A DNA stretch of 64,000 bases from Neorhizobium tomejilense (GCA_002968845.1 PVBG01000002.1:1-64000); one strand, 5' to 3'. Positions 54,429 to 62,985 are shown, numbered from the stretch's first letter. A program made the numbers and translations. Notes: a model not told the origin generated them from the letters alone.

Positions 54429-54983
54429 ATGATCATTCGCCGCCTTCTTACACGCAATACCGCAGTTCTGATCGCGGCAGGATTTACCTCCTGTCTGGCA
54501 GCGACCGCACATGCCCAGACCACCACCAGCCAGATGGAAGGCCTGAAGCTTTCCGGCGACCAGCCGATCCAGATCCAGAGCGACCAGCTCGAGATCAAGG
54601 AGCAGGAAAAGAAGGCCTATTTTACCGGCAACGTCCAGGTCGTGCAGGGCACGACCACGATGAAGGCCGGCAAGATGACGGTTCTTTATACGGGCGAAGG
54701 TGGTTCGGTGACCTCAGGCAGCGCCAATATCGACAAGATCTTTCTTGACGAGACGGTATTCCTGACTTCGGGAACGCAGCAGGCGACCGCCGAGAAGGGC
54801 GAGTTCGACATGAAATCCCAGACCTTCGTGCTTTCCGGCAAGCAGGTCGTGCTCTCGGAAGGCCCCAACGTCTTCAAGGGTTGCAAACTCACCGTACTGA
54901 TGGAAACCGGCCAGGCCAAGCTCGACGCCTGTGGCGGGCGTGTGGAAATCCTGCTCGACCCGAAATCGCGACCAAAGCAATAA
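54429..54983 (+). CDS. lptA: LPS transport periplasmic protein LptA
   Basis: LptA forms the periplasmic bridge that carries lipopolysaccharide to the outer membrane. The 184-residue protein has a signal peptide (1-29, ending ATAHA) and an OstA-like beta-jellyroll. Typical segments are LSGDQPIQIQSDQLEIKEQEKKAYFTGNVQVVQGTTTMKAGKMTVLY and NVFKGCKLTVLMETGQAKLDACGGRVEILL. Cys residues 150 and 161 approximate a disulfide pair. It is in an operon lptC-lptA-lptB with 12-base spacing on both sides. Essential outer membrane role by family. Confidence 0.93.
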   Translation: MIIRRLLTRNTAVLIAAGFTSCLAATAHAQTTTSQMEGLKLSGDQPIQIQSDQLEIKEQEKKAYFTGNVQVVQGTTTMKAGKMTVLYTGEGGSVTSGSANIDKIFLDETVFLTSGTQQATAEKGEFDMKSQTFVLSGKQVVLSEGPNVFKGCKLTVLMETGQAKLDACGGRVEILLDPKSRPKQ

Positions 54984-54995
54984 TAGACATTTGAC

Positions 54996-55802
54996 GTGAA
55001 AATACCGTTCCTCCCCAGTCTGTCGGCAAGGAAGCCGTCCGCGCCCGAACCCTTCGTCGTACGCGATAAAGCGCGCTACGAGGGTACGCTGGTCGCGCAT
55101 GGCCTTTCGAAGACCTACGATACCCGTCGCGTCGTCAACGGCGTGTCACTGGTCGTGCGCCGCGGCGAGGCCGTCGGACTGCTCGGGCCGAACGGTGCGG
55201 GCAAGACGACCTGTTTCTACATGATCACCGGCCTGGTGCCGGTGGACGAAGGCATGATCGCGATCAACGGCAACGAAGTCACCCACATGCCGATGTATCG
55301 CCGCGCCCGCCTGGGCGTGGGGTATCTGCCGCAGGAAGCCTCGATCTTCCGCGGCCTGACCGTCGAGGAAAACATCCGCGCGGTGCTGGAAGTGCACGAG
55401 CCCGACAGGGACAAGCGGGAGAGCAAGCTCGACGAACTGCTGGAAGAGTTCCACATCAGCCAGCTGCGGAAATCGGCGGCCGTGGCGCTTTCCGGCGGCG
55501 AACGCCGACGCCTCGAAATCGCCCGGGCGCTTGCGACCGACCCGGCCTTCATGCTGCTCGACGAACCTTTTGCCGGCGTCGATCCTATTTCGGTCTCCGA
55601 CATTCAGAACCTCGTACGCCACTTGACGGCGCGTGGGATCGGCGTTCTGATAACGGATCACAACGTCCGCGAAACGCTGGGCCTGATCGACCGGGCCTAT
55701 ATCATCCACGCGGGCGAAGTACTGACGCATGGCCGGGCAGACGATATCGTCAACAACCCGGATGTTCGCCGTCTTTATCTCGGTGACAAATTCAGCCTCT
55801 AG
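54996..55802 (+). CDS. lptB: LPS export ABC transporter ATP-binding protein LptB
   Basis: LptB is the ATPase that powers extraction of lipopolysaccharide by LptFG. The 268-residue protein has Walker A GLLGPNGAGKTT, the Q-loop region VGYLPQEASIF, signature LSGGERRRLEIARAL, Walker B FMLLDEPFAGVDP and H-loop TDHNVRE. It has an N-terminal extension of about 27 residues over E. coli LptB, which is common in alphaproteobacteria. The start is GTG at 54996, 12 bases after lptA. rpoN follows after a 189-base region. lptB-rpoN adjacency is conserved in many proteobacteria. Confidence 0.96.
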   Translation: MKIPFLPSLSARKPSAPEPFVVRDKARYEGTLVAHGLSKTYDTRRVVNGVSLVVRRGEAVGLLGPNGAGKTTCFYMITGLVPVDEGMIAINGNEVTHMPMYRRARLGVGYLPQEASIFRGLTVEENIRAVLEVHEPDRDKRESKLDELLEEFHISQLRKSAAVALSGGERRRLEIARALATDPAFMLLDEPFAGVDPISVSDIQNLVRHLTARGIGVLITDHNVRETLGLIDRAYIIHAGEVLTHGRADDIVNNPDVRRLYLGDKFSL

Positions 55803-55878
55803 GCGCGAATTGGTCGTTGCAGCGTGACAAAGAAATTTACTTTCCCGCACTGCAGCGCTTGACCAAATCTTTCAAAAA

Positions 55879-55895
55879 AGCAATTCTTGTGCCAG
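55879..55895 (-). promoter_or_regulatory. Sigma-54 (-24/-12) promoter on the strand opposite rpoN
   Basis: On the minus strand the bases read CTGGCAC-AAGAA-TTGCT, which fits the sigma-54 consensus TGGCAC-N5-TTGC exactly. It lies about 100 bases upstream of the rpoN start and would drive transcription backward through the gap into the 3' end of lptB. No gene on that strand follows. A role in rpoN autoregulation, by antisense transcription or blocking of the forward promoter, is inferred. Confidence 0.7.
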
Positions 55896-55991
55896 ATGCA
55901 AATTTGGCCTTGTGGGGCTCGGCGAAGTCGAGCGTCCACCACTCCATGACCGGGTGGTTCAAGGGGATTGCAGGGGAGTTTCGCGTCCGCC

Positions 55992-57548
55992 ATGGGTTTA
56001 TCCGCTAATCTTTTCCTACGCCAAACCCAATCGCTGGTGATGACGCCGCAGCTGATGCAATCCATCCAGCTGCTGCAGATGACTCATTTCGAGCTCAACC
56101 AGTTCATCGCCCAGGAAGTCGAAAAGAACCCCCTGCTCGAAATTACGTCAAGCGAGAGCGAAAACGACGCGGAAACAGGCTTCGACCCCGCCGACGACTT
56201 TGCCCCGACCGAAGGCCGCGAGAGTTCGGCAGCCGCCGAAGTCGACAGCGACTGGTATGAAGGCTCCTCCTCCATCAGCGCCGAGAGGCTCGGCGAAGGG
56301 CTCGATACGGGCTTCGAAAACGTCTTCCCGGACGACGGCCCGGTGCGGCGCGCCGATGCGCCGGAGCTGCTCAGCCAGTGGAAATCCATGCCGGGCGGCG
56401 AGTCCGGCGAAGACTACGACCTGGATGATTTCGTCGCCGGCCAGGTGACGCTGCGCGACCACCTGAACCAGCAGATCCCCTTCCTGATCGTCGATGCGGC
56501 CAGCCGCCTGATTGCTCAGCACCTCGTCGATCAGCTCGACGAGGCCGGTTACATGCTGGGCGACATCGAGGAGATCGCCGCCCGCCTCGGCAGAAGCGCC
56601 GAGAATGTGGAAGCCATCCTGCACTCGCTGCAGACACTCGATCCGCCGGGCGTCTTTGCGCGATCGCTCAGCGAATGTCTGGCAATCCAGCTTCGGGAAA
56701 AGGACCGGCTCGACCCGGCCATGGATGCACTCATCAGACATCTGGATCTGCTCGGCAAACGCGACTTCGCCTCGCTTCGAAAAATCTGCGGTGTCGACGA
56801 CGAAGACCTGATCGACATGCTGGGGGAAATTCGCGGCCTCAACCCGAAGCCCGGCGCGGGTTTCGAGCGCGGCATGTCGGAGACGATTTCGCCGGATATC
56901 GTCGTGCGGGCGTCACCCGACGGCGGCTGGATGGTGGAACTCAATCCGGACACCCTGCCGCGCGTTCTGGTGAACCACACCTATTTCCAGACGGTGTCGA
57001 AGAACTGCCCGAAAAACGGCGACGACCATAACTTCCTTTCCGACTGCATGCAGAACGCCAACTGGCTGACGCGCAGCCTCGACCAGCGCGCCAAGACGAT
57101 CATGAAGGTAGCGACCGAAATCGTCCGCCAGCAGGATGCCTTCCTGATGCACGGCGTCGACCACCTGCGGCCGCTCAACCTCAAGACCGTTGCCGAAGCG
57201 ATCAAGATGCATGAATCAACGGTCAGCCGCGTCACCTCCAACAAATACATGCTGACGCCGCGGGGCCTGTTCGAACTCAAATATTTCTTCACGGTGTCGA
57301 TCGGCTCGGCAGAAGAAGGCGGCGACAGCCATTCGGCGGAGGCCGTGCGCCACCGGATTCGCCTGCTCATCGCCCAGGAGACGCCGGAGGCGGTGCTTTC
57401 GGACGACGATATCGTAATCAGCCTGAAACGCGGCGGCGTCGAACTTGCGCGCCGGACCGTCGCCAAATACCGCGAGGCGATGAACATCCCCTCCTCCGTT
57501 CAGCGCCGCCGTGAAAAGCGTGCGATCGCCGGGGTCGCGGCATACTGA
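55992..57548 (+). CDS. rpoN: RNA polymerase sigma-54 factor
   Basis: RpoN directs RNA polymerase to -24/-12 promoters with bacterial enhancer-binding proteins; in rhizobia it serves nitrogen, C4-dicarboxylate and symbiosis genes. The 518-residue protein has Region I with LRQTQSLVMTPQLMQSIQLLQM, an acidic Region II, the core-binding region, an HTH near LKTVAEAIKMHESTVSRVTSNKYM and the RpoN box ARRTVAKYRE near its end. ATG at 55992 fits the family N-terminus. It lies after lptB and before hpf and ptsN, the conserved rpoN operon. Confidence 0.98.
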   Translation: MGLSANLFLRQTQSLVMTPQLMQSIQLLQMTHFELNQFIAQEVEKNPLLEITSSESENDAETGFDPADDFAPTEGRESSAAAEVDSDWYEGSSSISAERLGEGLDTGFENVFPDDGPVRRADAPELLSQWKSMPGGESGEDYDLDDFVAGQVTLRDHLNQQIPFLIVDAASRLIAQHLVDQLDEAGYMLGDIEEIAARLGRSAENVEAILHSLQTLDPPGVFARSLSECLAIQLREKDRLDPAMDALIRHLDLLGKRDFASLRKICGVDDEDLIDMLGEIRGLNPKPGAGFERGMSETISPDIVVRASPDGGWMVELNPDTLPRVLVNHTYFQTVSKNCPKNGDDHNFLSDCMQNANWLTRSLDQRAKTIMKVATEIVRQQDAFLMHGVDHLRPLNLKTVAEAIKMHESTVSRVTSNKYMLTPRGLFELKYFFTVSIGSAEEGGDSHSAEAVRHRIRLLIAQETPEAVLSDDDIVISLKRGGVELARRTVAKYREAMNIPSSVQRRREKRAIAGVAAY

Positions 57549-57609
57549 AATGCGGCCGAAACAGGCGGTTTTCCACAGGCCTACGTAGAAATCCCGAGAC
57601 CGGCCGCCG

Positions 57610-57638
57610 TTGACATTTAAAACATCGGGCGCTAGAAG
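57610..57638 (+). promoter_or_regulatory. Candidate housekeeping promoter of hpf
   Basis: TTGACA (57610-57615) and TAGAAG (57633-57638) are separated by 17 bases, about 160 bases upstream of the hpf ATG. A perfect -35 box and fair -10 box suggest an independent promoter for hpf-ptsN. Confidence 0.5.
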
Positions 57639-57796
57639 CCCGCCGCAACTGCACGGGACATGGCACGAAACCTATCCCATCATCCAGACAGACACCGATT
57701 GCAGCAATTTAGCGCGGTGGCGTGTGAACGGCTTGGATGAGGGGACGGCTTGGCGTAGACTGGAACACGCAAGTCACGACAAGAAGGAAGAACTCC

Positions 57797-58372
57797 ATGA
57801 GTGTGCGTGTATCCGGTAAGCATATGGAAATTGGCGATTCGTTCCGTCAAAGGATCGAGGACCAAATCGGAGAAGCGGTTACAAAATACTTCGACGGAGG
57901 CTATTCAAGCCAAGTCATCGTGGAAAAGGCTGGTTCGCGCTTTTCTGCCGACTGCAAGGTGCATCTCGATACCGGGATCGTCCTGCATGCGGCTGGCGAG
58001 GCGAATGATCCGCAGATCAGTTTCGACGCCGCAGCACAGCGGATCGAAAAACGTCTGCGCCGCTACAAGCGGCGGCTCAAGGATCATCATGCCGGCAACC
58101 ATGTGAATGGTTTTGCGGAAGTTGCCTACACTGTTATGGACAGCGTACCGGATGAAGGGGAGGAAGTGCCCGAGGATTTCGCGCCGACCATTGTCGCGGA
58201 AAGTTCGAAGCAGTTGAAGACGATGACGGTCGCAAGCGCCGTCATGGCACTTGATATGACAGACGAACCTGTTCTTCTGTTCCGCAGCCCCGGCAAGGAA
58301 CATCTGAACATTGTGTACCGCCGCAATGACGGCAATATTGGCTGGATCGATTCCACCAATATCAAGAACTGA
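57797..58372 (+). CDS. hpf: Long-form ribosome hibernation promoting factor
   Basis: HPF binds 30S subunits and, in its long form, promotes 100S ribosome dimers in stationary phase. The 191-residue protein has the N-terminal ribosome-binding domain (VRVSGKHMEIGDSFRQRIEDQI, RFSADCKVHLDTGIV) and the C-terminal dimerisation domain (DEPVLLFRSPGKEHLNIVYRRNDGNIGWID), so it is the long form. ATG at 57797 has AAGGA upstream. It lies in the usual rpoN-hpf-ptsN order. Its regulator role in the sigma-54 regulon has been debated; no sign in this sequence decides it. Confidence 0.96.
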   Translation: MSVRVSGKHMEIGDSFRQRIEDQIGEAVTKYFDGGYSSQVIVEKAGSRFSADCKVHLDTGIVLHAAGEANDPQISFDAAAQRIEKRLRRYKRRLKDHHAGNHVNGFAEVAYTVMDSVPDEGEEVPEDFAPTIVAESSKQLKTMTVASAVMALDMTDEPVLLFRSPGKEHLNIVYRRNDGNIGWIDSTNIKN

Positions 58373-58448
58373 CACCTGGGGAGAGCGTCGGAGACGGCGC
58401 TCCCCTTCGCCTAGGGCACAAGCTCTTGCGGCACGAAGGATGACGAGA

Positions 58449-58913
58449 ATGGCATTGGCAGATTTGCTGCAGCAAGATGCGATTATTCCTGCCCTAAAGG
58501 TAAATTCCAAAAAGCAGCTATTGCAGGAGCTGGCGGCCAAGGCTTCCAAGCTGACGGGCGTGAGCGAACGAGAAATCTTCGACATCATCCTGCAGCGCGA
58601 AAGGCTCGGCTCCACCGGCGTCGGCCACGGCATCGCCATCCCGCACGGCAAGCTCAACAGCATCTCGTCGATCAAGGGTATTTTCGCGCGCCTTGAGGCG
58701 CCGGTCGATTTCGAAGCGCTCGATGACGAGCCGGTCGATCTGGTGTTCCTGCTGCTCGCACCCGAAGGCGCCGGCGCCGACCACCTGAAGGCTCTGTCGC
58801 GCATCGCCCGCGTCCTGCGCGACCAGGACCTTGTCGCCAAGCTGCGCAAAACCGATTCCGCTTCGGCGATCTATGCCTTCCTCAACGAGGAGCAGGCAAA
58901 CCACGCCGCCTGA
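58449..58913 (+). CDS. ptsN: PTS IIA-like nitrogen-regulatory protein PtsN (EIIANtr)
   Basis: EIIANtr is the phosphoryl acceptor end of the PTS-Ntr chain (PtsP-PtsO-PtsN), linking nitrogen and potassium status. The 154-residue protein has the EIIA fold with the active-site His66 in GVGHGIAIPHGKL. ATG at 58449 has AAGGA eight bases upstream; an in-frame ATG nine bases earlier lacks room for a site. It ends the rpoN cluster with a terminator (58942-58980). ptsP and ptsO are not in the window. It works with glnD and rpoN in nitrogen control, by family. Confidence 0.95.
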   Translation: MALADLLQQDAIIPALKVNSKKQLLQELAAKASKLTGVSEREIFDIILQRERLGSTGVGHGIAIPHGKLNSISSIKGIFARLEAPVDFEALDDEPVDLVFLLLAPEGAGADHLKALSRIARVLRDQDLVAKLRKTDSASAIYAFLNEEQANHAA

Positions 58914-58941
58914 CCGCATACATATTCGTGGGGACGAACGA

Positions 58942-58980
58942 ACCGCCTGGCCGCTGACAAAGCGCCGGGCGGTTTTGTTT
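58942..58980 (+). terminator. Terminator of the hpf-ptsN transcript
   Basis: ACCGCCTGGC (58942-58951) pairs with GCCGGGCGGT (58964-58973) with one G-T wobble, followed by TTTTGTTT. It closes the rpoN cluster on the plus strand. Confidence 0.88.
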
Positions 58981-58985
58981 GCATG

Positions 58986-59309
58986 CTACCCTTCCAGATC
59001 GGATTTCAGCCTATCCATAAGTCTCACCGCATGGGCGGCATAATCGCCGATCCAGCGATCGTTGATGGACTTGATGGGCAGGGAATTGAGGTAGTTCCAG
59101 CGCTCCCTGCCCTCGCGCCTGACAATCACCAGATCGGCCTCTTCCAGCACTTTCAGATGCTGCATGATCGTGCAGCGATCCATGTCGGCGAAGGTCTCGC
59201 AGACGCTGCCGGTGGTTTGCGGCCGGTCCTTCAATTCATCGAGGATCAACCGCCGCCTCGGGTGGGCGAGCGCCTTGAAAACTGCGTCGATATCCGCTTC
59301 GCTTGACAT
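58986..59309 (-). CDS. ArsR-family HTH regulator
   Basis: The 107-residue winged helix has the ArsR pattern: VFKALAHPRRRLILDELKDRP, a recognition region DRCTIMQHLKVLEEADLVIVRREGRERWNYLN and a C-terminal dimer helix. The metal-type ELCVCDL motif is absent, though Cys37 and Cys46 are present. It is divergent from a VOC gene, with an ATGTTAT-N6-ATAACAT palindrome across its start codon, so it likely controls itself and the VOC gene. Effector unknown; a redox or small-molecule ligand is possible. Confidence 0.88.
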   Translation of the reverse strand: MSSEADIDAVFKALAHPRRRLILDELKDRPQTTGSVCETFADMDRCTIMQHLKVLEEADLVIVRREGRERWNYLNSLPIKSINDRWIGDYAAHAVRLMDRLKSDLEG

Positions 59310-59327
59310 GTTATGTTTTTATAACAT
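59308..59327. promoter_or_regulatory. Palindromic operator between the ArsR gene and the VOC gene
   Basis: ATGTTAT (59308-59314) and ATAACAT (59321-59327) form perfect seven-base arms around GTTTTT. The site overlaps the start codon of the ArsR gene and lies about 70 bases upstream of the VOC gene, where a repressor could block both. Confidence 0.7.
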
Positions 59328-59397
59328 ATTTTGCCTGCCAGCAAGGAGCCCGTATATCGCGGTTCCGGTTTTCCACGGTGAAGAGGAGGAGAATGCC

Positions 59398-59760
59398 ATG
59401 ACGGACAGGCTATACGGCGGCATCGACATCGCCATGAAGGTCCCGTCGCATCAATATCAGGCGACGATCGCATTCTACCGTGACACGATCGGCCTCAAGG
59501 AGATCACCGACAAGGCACCCGCCATCGGTTTCGAACTCGGGCCGAACAAGCTCTGGATCGACGAGGCGCCAATGATGAGCCAGGCCGAGATATGGCTGGA
59601 ATTGTTTACGGGTGATTTCGACGATGCGGCAGCGCATCTTGAAAAATCGGGCGTCGTGCGCTGCGACGCGATCGAGCCGCTGCCGGAAGGCTTCAAAGGC
59701 GGCTGGATCACCAGCCCCGCCAATATCATTCACATGGTGCGGGAACCGGAGGCCTGGTAG
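59398..59760 (+). CDS. VOC-family protein paired with an ArsR regulator
   Basis: The 120-residue protein has the VOC fold: DIAMKVPSHQYQATIAFYRDTIGLKEI at the start and a second module with AEIWLELFTGDFDDAAAHLEK. The typical metal-binding pattern is not fully clear; Glu and His residues are placed differently from glyoxalase I. ATG at 59398 follows GAGGAGGAG. It is divergent from the ArsR gene with an operator between, suggesting regulation by a small molecule. Substrate unknown. Confidence 0.82.
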   Translation: MTDRLYGGIDIAMKVPSHQYQATIAFYRDTIGLKEITDKAPAIGFELGPNKLWIDEAPMMSQAEIWLELFTGDFDDAAAHLEKSGVVRCDAIEPLPEGFKGGWITSPANIIHMVREPEAW

Positions 59761-59771
59761 GCGCTCAGACA

Positions 59772-59802
59772 AAACAGGCCGGGCGGCGCGAGGCCGCCCG
59801 GC
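59772..59802 (-). terminator. Terminator of grpE
   Basis: GCCGGGCGGC (59778-59787) pairs perfectly with GCCGCCCGGC (59793-59802) around a five-base loop. On the minus strand CTGTTTTG follows, so it ends grpE transcription; the plus strand lacks a T-run. Confidence 0.85.
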
Positions 59803-59814
59803 AAATCGTAGAGG

Positions 59815-60456
59815 TCAGGCGTTCTTTTCGCCGGCGGCTTCCGCGGAGACTTCCGCCTTCGGGCCGCCCTTTGCAACACCGACCATGGCCGGGCGCAGCA
59901 CGCGTTCGCCGATCGTGAAGCCGGCCTGGACGACCTGAACGACAGTATTGTTCGGAACAGCAGGGTTCGGGATCTCGAACATGGCCTGGTGGAAGTTCGG
60001 ATCGAACTTCTGGCCTTCAGGATCGATCTTCTTCACGCCGTGACGCTCCAGAGCGGACAGCATCGAGCGTTCGGTCATCTCGACGCCCTCCAGGAGCGTG
60101 GTCAGCGAGGCATCTGCCGTGGCGCGCATTTCGGTCGGCACGGCGTCCAGCGCCCGGCGCAGGTTGTCCGAAACGGCGAGCATGTCGCGCGCAAAGCCGG
60201 CCGCCGCATAGGACTTAGCGTCCTTGATTTCGCGTTCGGTGCGGCGGCGCAGGTTGTCCATTTCGGCTGCCAGCCGCAGAAAGCGGTCGCGCAGCTCGTT
60301 ATTTTCGGCTTTCAGCAATTCCAGCGGATCCGGTTCGGCGGCAGGCGCCTCGGCATTCTTCTGGTTGGCCGCGTCCTCAAGAGCAGATGCAACAGCTTCA
60401 ACCGTGTTCTCCGCGGCAGTTGCGTCAGGTCCGTTCTTGTTGGTTTCGTCGGTCAT
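59815..60456 (-). CDS. grpE: Nucleotide exchange factor GrpE
   Basis: GrpE releases ADP from DnaK. The 213-residue protein has an acidic disordered N-terminus (about 1-50), the long paired helix ([31 protein letters not shown]) and the beta-domain [39 protein letters not shown]. That last segment is diagnostic. It follows hrcA on the same strand with a 117-base gap holding a heat-shock type promoter. dnaK and dnaJ are elsewhere, as usual in rhizobia. Confidence 0.96.
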   Translation of the reverse strand: MTDETNKNGPDATAAENTVEAVASALEDAANQKNAEAPAAEPDPLELLKAENNELRDRFLRLAAEMDNLRRRTEREIKDAKSYAAAGFARDMLAVSDNLRRALDAVPTEMRATADASLTTLLEGVEMTERSMLSALERHGVKKIDPEGQKFDPNFHQAMFEIPNPAVPNNTVVQVVQAGFTIGERVLRPAMVGVAKGGPKAEVSAEAAGEKNA

Positions 60457-60508
60457 GACGGTCTCCGGTTATTCTTGGCTTGGATTTACGGGCTTGGATT
60501 TGTGCCCG

Positions 60509-60537
60509 ATATCGAGGTTTAAAGTGAAAAAATCAAG
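60509..60537 (-). promoter_or_regulatory. Candidate heat-shock or housekeeping promoter of grpE
   Basis: On the minus strand CTTGAT (60532-60537) and CGATAT (60509-60514) are 17 bases apart, about 50-80 bases upstream of grpE. The -35 matches rhizobial sigma-32 and sigma-70 forms; the -10 is fair. It gives grpE its own promoter beside hrcA. Confidence 0.5.
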
Positions 60538-60573
60538 GCTTGCTGGGAAAGTTGGGGCGGCTGCGACGCGAAT

Positions 60574-61653
60574 TCAGCGCGACAGCCTGGCAAGCAGCTG
60601 CGCGGTGTAATCCACCATCGGCACGATGCGCGAATAGTTGAGCCGCGTCGGCCCGATGACCCCGACGGCACCGACGATCCGGTCTTCGCCGTCACGATAG
60701 GGCGCCACGATGAGCGAGGAGCCCGACAGGGAGAACAATTTGTTTTCCGAGCCGATGAAGATTCGCACGCCCGGTCCCTTCTCGGCGAGATCGAGAATCT
60801 CGATCAGGCTGTCCTTCTTTTCGAGATCGTCGAAAAGCAGCCGCAGGCGATCGAGATCGGCAACATCCGCCAAGCCTTCGAGCAGATTGGCCCGGCCGCG
60901 GACGATGAGCTGGGTCGGCTTGCCTTCCTCGCTATCGCCGGACCAGACGGCAAGGCCGCGCTCGACCAGTTCCTGCGAGAGCGCATGGAGCTCGCCCTGC
61001 ACCTGATCCTTGAGCGTCTTCAGCTGGCCGCGCAGTTCCGGCAGCGTCTGGCCGCTGAGGTGGGCGTTGAGGAAATTGGCCGCCTCGGTAAGCTGCGACG
61101 ACGTCACGCCGGCCGGAAGTTCGATGACACGGTTTTCCACCTGGTTATGATCGCCGACGAGCACCGCAAGCGCCTTGGTCGGCTCCAGGCGGATGAACTC
61201 GACGTGCTTCAGGACGGGGTCGCTCTTGGTGGTAATGACGATCCCGGCGCCGCGCGAGACGCCTGACAACATGCGGCTCGCCTCCGCCATCAGGCTTTCC
61301 ATCGGCTGATCGCGATCCGCAGGCCGGATCTGCCGGTCGATATTGGCACGCTCCTCGGCGGAGAGGTCACCGACCTGCATGAAAGCATCGACGAAAAAGC
61401 GAAGCCCGGACTGGGTCGGAAGGCGACCGGCGCTGATATGCGGGGAGTAGATGAGCCCGAGTTCCTCGAGATCGCTCATCACATTGCGCACCGAGGCGGG
61501 CGACAGCGATATCGGCAGCAGGCGGGAAAGATTTCGGGAGCCGAGCGGTTCGCCGGTTTCCAGATAGCTTTCCACGATGCGGCGGAAAATTTCGCGCGAA
61601 CGGTCATCGAGCACAGAGCCGCTGTCCCTACCCGTCGATGCCGAAAATCCCAT
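60574..61653 (-). CDS. hrcA: Heat-inducible transcription repressor HrcA
   Basis: HrcA represses groESL and other chaperone operons through the CIRCE element and is itself helped by GroEL. The 359-residue protein has the N-terminal winged helix ([53 protein letters not shown]) and the GAF-like and insertion domains typical of HrcA, ending [28 protein letters not shown]. No CIRCE palindrome was seen upstream of hrcA or grpE, so neither is an obvious HrcA target. It is divergent from rph. Confidence 0.96.
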   Translation of the reverse strand: MGFSASTGRDSGSVLDDRSREIFRRIVESYLETGEPLGSRNLSRLLPISLSPASVRNVMSDLEELGLIYSPHISAGRLPTQSGLRFFVDAFMQVGDLSAEERANIDRQIRPADRDQPMESLMAEASRMLSGVSRGAGIVITTKSDPVLKHVEFIRLEPTKALAVLVGDHNQVENRVIELPAGVTSSQLTEAANFLNAHLSGQTLPELRGQLKTLKDQVQGELHALSQELVERGLAVWSGDSEEGKPTQLIVRGRANLLEGLADVADLDRLRLLFDDLEKKDSLIEILDLAEKGPGVRIFIGSENKLFSLSGSSLIVAPYRDGEDRIVGAVGVIGPTRLNYSRIVPMVDYTAQLLARLSR

Positions 61654-61687
61654 CTAAAACTTCACCGTTCCGTTGTTCTTTCGACAA

Positions 61688-61717
61688 AATATAGTCATTC
61701 GCCGCGCCTTCTCCAAA
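61688..61717 (-). promoter_or_regulatory. Candidate promoter of hrcA
   Basis: On the minus strand TTTGGA (61712-61717) and TATATT (61688-61693) are 18 bases apart, upstream of the hrcA start. The -10 box is good, the -35 weak. Confidence 0.4.
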
Positions 61718-61830
61718 GGGAAAATCGCCACGGGCATAATCAATCGCCCGCAGAGCGCCTTAGGCCTTTTTCTTTGCAAAAGCCTGGCCGGGGCCGTAGA
61801 AGGCGGAAACAGAAATCCAGGGAGTGAAGC

Positions 61831-62547
61831 ATGCGGCCTTCAGGCAGACAGTTGAACCAGATGCGCAAGGTCTCGTTCGAGCGTAATTTCTCCAAACATG
61901 CCGAAGGTTCCTGCCTCGTCAAGTTCGGCGACACGCATGTGCTGTGCACCGCGAGTCTCGAAGAAAAGACGCCGCCGTGGCTGCGCAACAGCGGCAAGGG
62001 CTGGGTCACCGCCGAATACGGCATGCTGCCGCGCGCCACAGGCGACCGCATGAAGAGGGAAGCCGCTGCCGGAAAGCAGGGCGGCCGCACCCAGGAAATC
62101 CAGCGCCTGATCGGCCGCTCCTTGCGCGCCGTCATTGATCTCGAAGCACTCGGCGAAAAGCAGATCACCATCGACTGCGATGTCATCCAGGCGGATGGCG
62201 GCACGCGCACGGCGTCGATCACCGGTGGCTGGATTGCGCTCTACGACTGCTTGAAGTGGATGGAAGCCCGCTCGATGACCAAGGTCGACAAGGTATTGAA
62301 GGATCATGTCGCGGCGATCTCCTGCGGCATCTTTGCCGGCCAGCCGGTTATCGACCTCGATTATATCGAGGATTCGGCTGCCGAGACGGACGCCAATTTC
62401 GTGATGACCGGCACCGGCGGCATTGTCGAGGTGCAGGGCACGGCCGAGGGCAAGCCTTTCAGCCAGGAGGAATTCCTGAAGCTTTTGGCACTGGCTCAGG
62501 ACGGCACGCAGGAACTGGTGGCGATGCAGAAGCAGGCGATTGCCTGA
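61831..62547 (+). CDS. rph: Ribonuclease PH
   Basis: RNase PH is a phosphorolytic 3'-5' exoribonuclease that trims tRNA 3' ends and rRNA. The 238-residue protein has the family start [42 protein letters not shown] and the phosphate-site [29 protein letters not shown]. The hexamer-type C-terminus has [28 protein letters not shown] precedes the ATG. The gene is divergent from hrcA and is followed by a VOC gene, rdgB and hemW, with close spacing, suggesting a single transcript. Confidence 0.97.
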   Translation: MRPSGRQLNQMRKVSFERNFSKHAEGSCLVKFGDTHVLCTASLEEKTPPWLRNSGKGWVTAEYGMLPRATGDRMKREAAAGKQGGRTQEIQRLIGRSLRAVIDLEALGEKQITIDCDVIQADGGTRTASITGGWIALYDCLKWMEARSMTKVDKVLKDHVAAISCGIFAGQPVIDLDYIEDSAAETDANFVMTGTGGIVEVQGTAEGKPFSQEEFLKLLALAQDGTQELVAMQKQAIA

Positions 62548-62569
62548 CATTCGCTGAAAGAGGTGCTGT

Positions 62570-62977
62570 TTGATCGAAGGCATTCTCGAAACTGCACTTT
62601 ATGCTGACGATCTCGATGCCGCCGAGGCCTTCTACGGCGGCATTCTCGGGCTTGAAAAGGTTCTGCGCGCCGGCAACAGGCATGTGTTCTTCCGTTGCGG
62701 GCCGGGCATCCTGCTGATCTTCAATCCCGCCGAGACGGTGAAGCCATCACCGGCCGGTGCGTTGCCGGTTCCGCCCCACGGTGCGACTGGACCCGGGCAT
62801 ATCTGCTTTCGCATGACGAGCGAAGCGATTGACTTGCTCAAGGAAAAGCTCAACAAGGCAGGCATTGCCATCGAAAGCGATTTCCGCTGGCCGAACGGTG
62901 CCCGCTCAATCTATTTCCGCGATCCGGCCGGCAACAGCCTGGAATGCGCAGAGCCGAGGCTCTGGAATATCGAATAG
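62570..62977 (+). CDS. VOC-family protein in the rph-rdgB operon
   Basis: The 135-residue protein has the VOC fold: [27 protein letters not shown], a middle [21 protein letters not shown] and the C-terminal [20 protein letters not shown], which holds the usual Glu metal ligand. The TTG start has AGAGG six bases upstream. It lies 22 bases after rph and eight bases before rdgB, so it is probably in one operon. Substrate unknown; this is the third VOC gene in the window and the one with the clearest metal site. Confidence 0.85.
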   Translation: MIEGILETALYADDLDAAEAFYGGILGLEKVLRAGNRHVFFRCGPGILLIFNPAETVKPSPAGALPVPPHGATGPGHICFRMTSEAIDLLKEKLNKAGIAIESDFRWPNGARSIYFRDPAGNSLECAEPRLWNIE

Positions 62978-62985
62978 GAATTGTA

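Noticed and set aside
57549..57796. A tRNA or other stable RNA gene in the rpoN-hpf gap
   Set aside because: No T-loop consensus, CCA end or cloverleaf pairing was found; the gap fits a promoter and leader.
61654..61830. A CIRCE element at hrcA
   Set aside because: No TTAGCACTC-N9-GAGTGCTAA-like repeat is visible in this gap or upstream of grpE.
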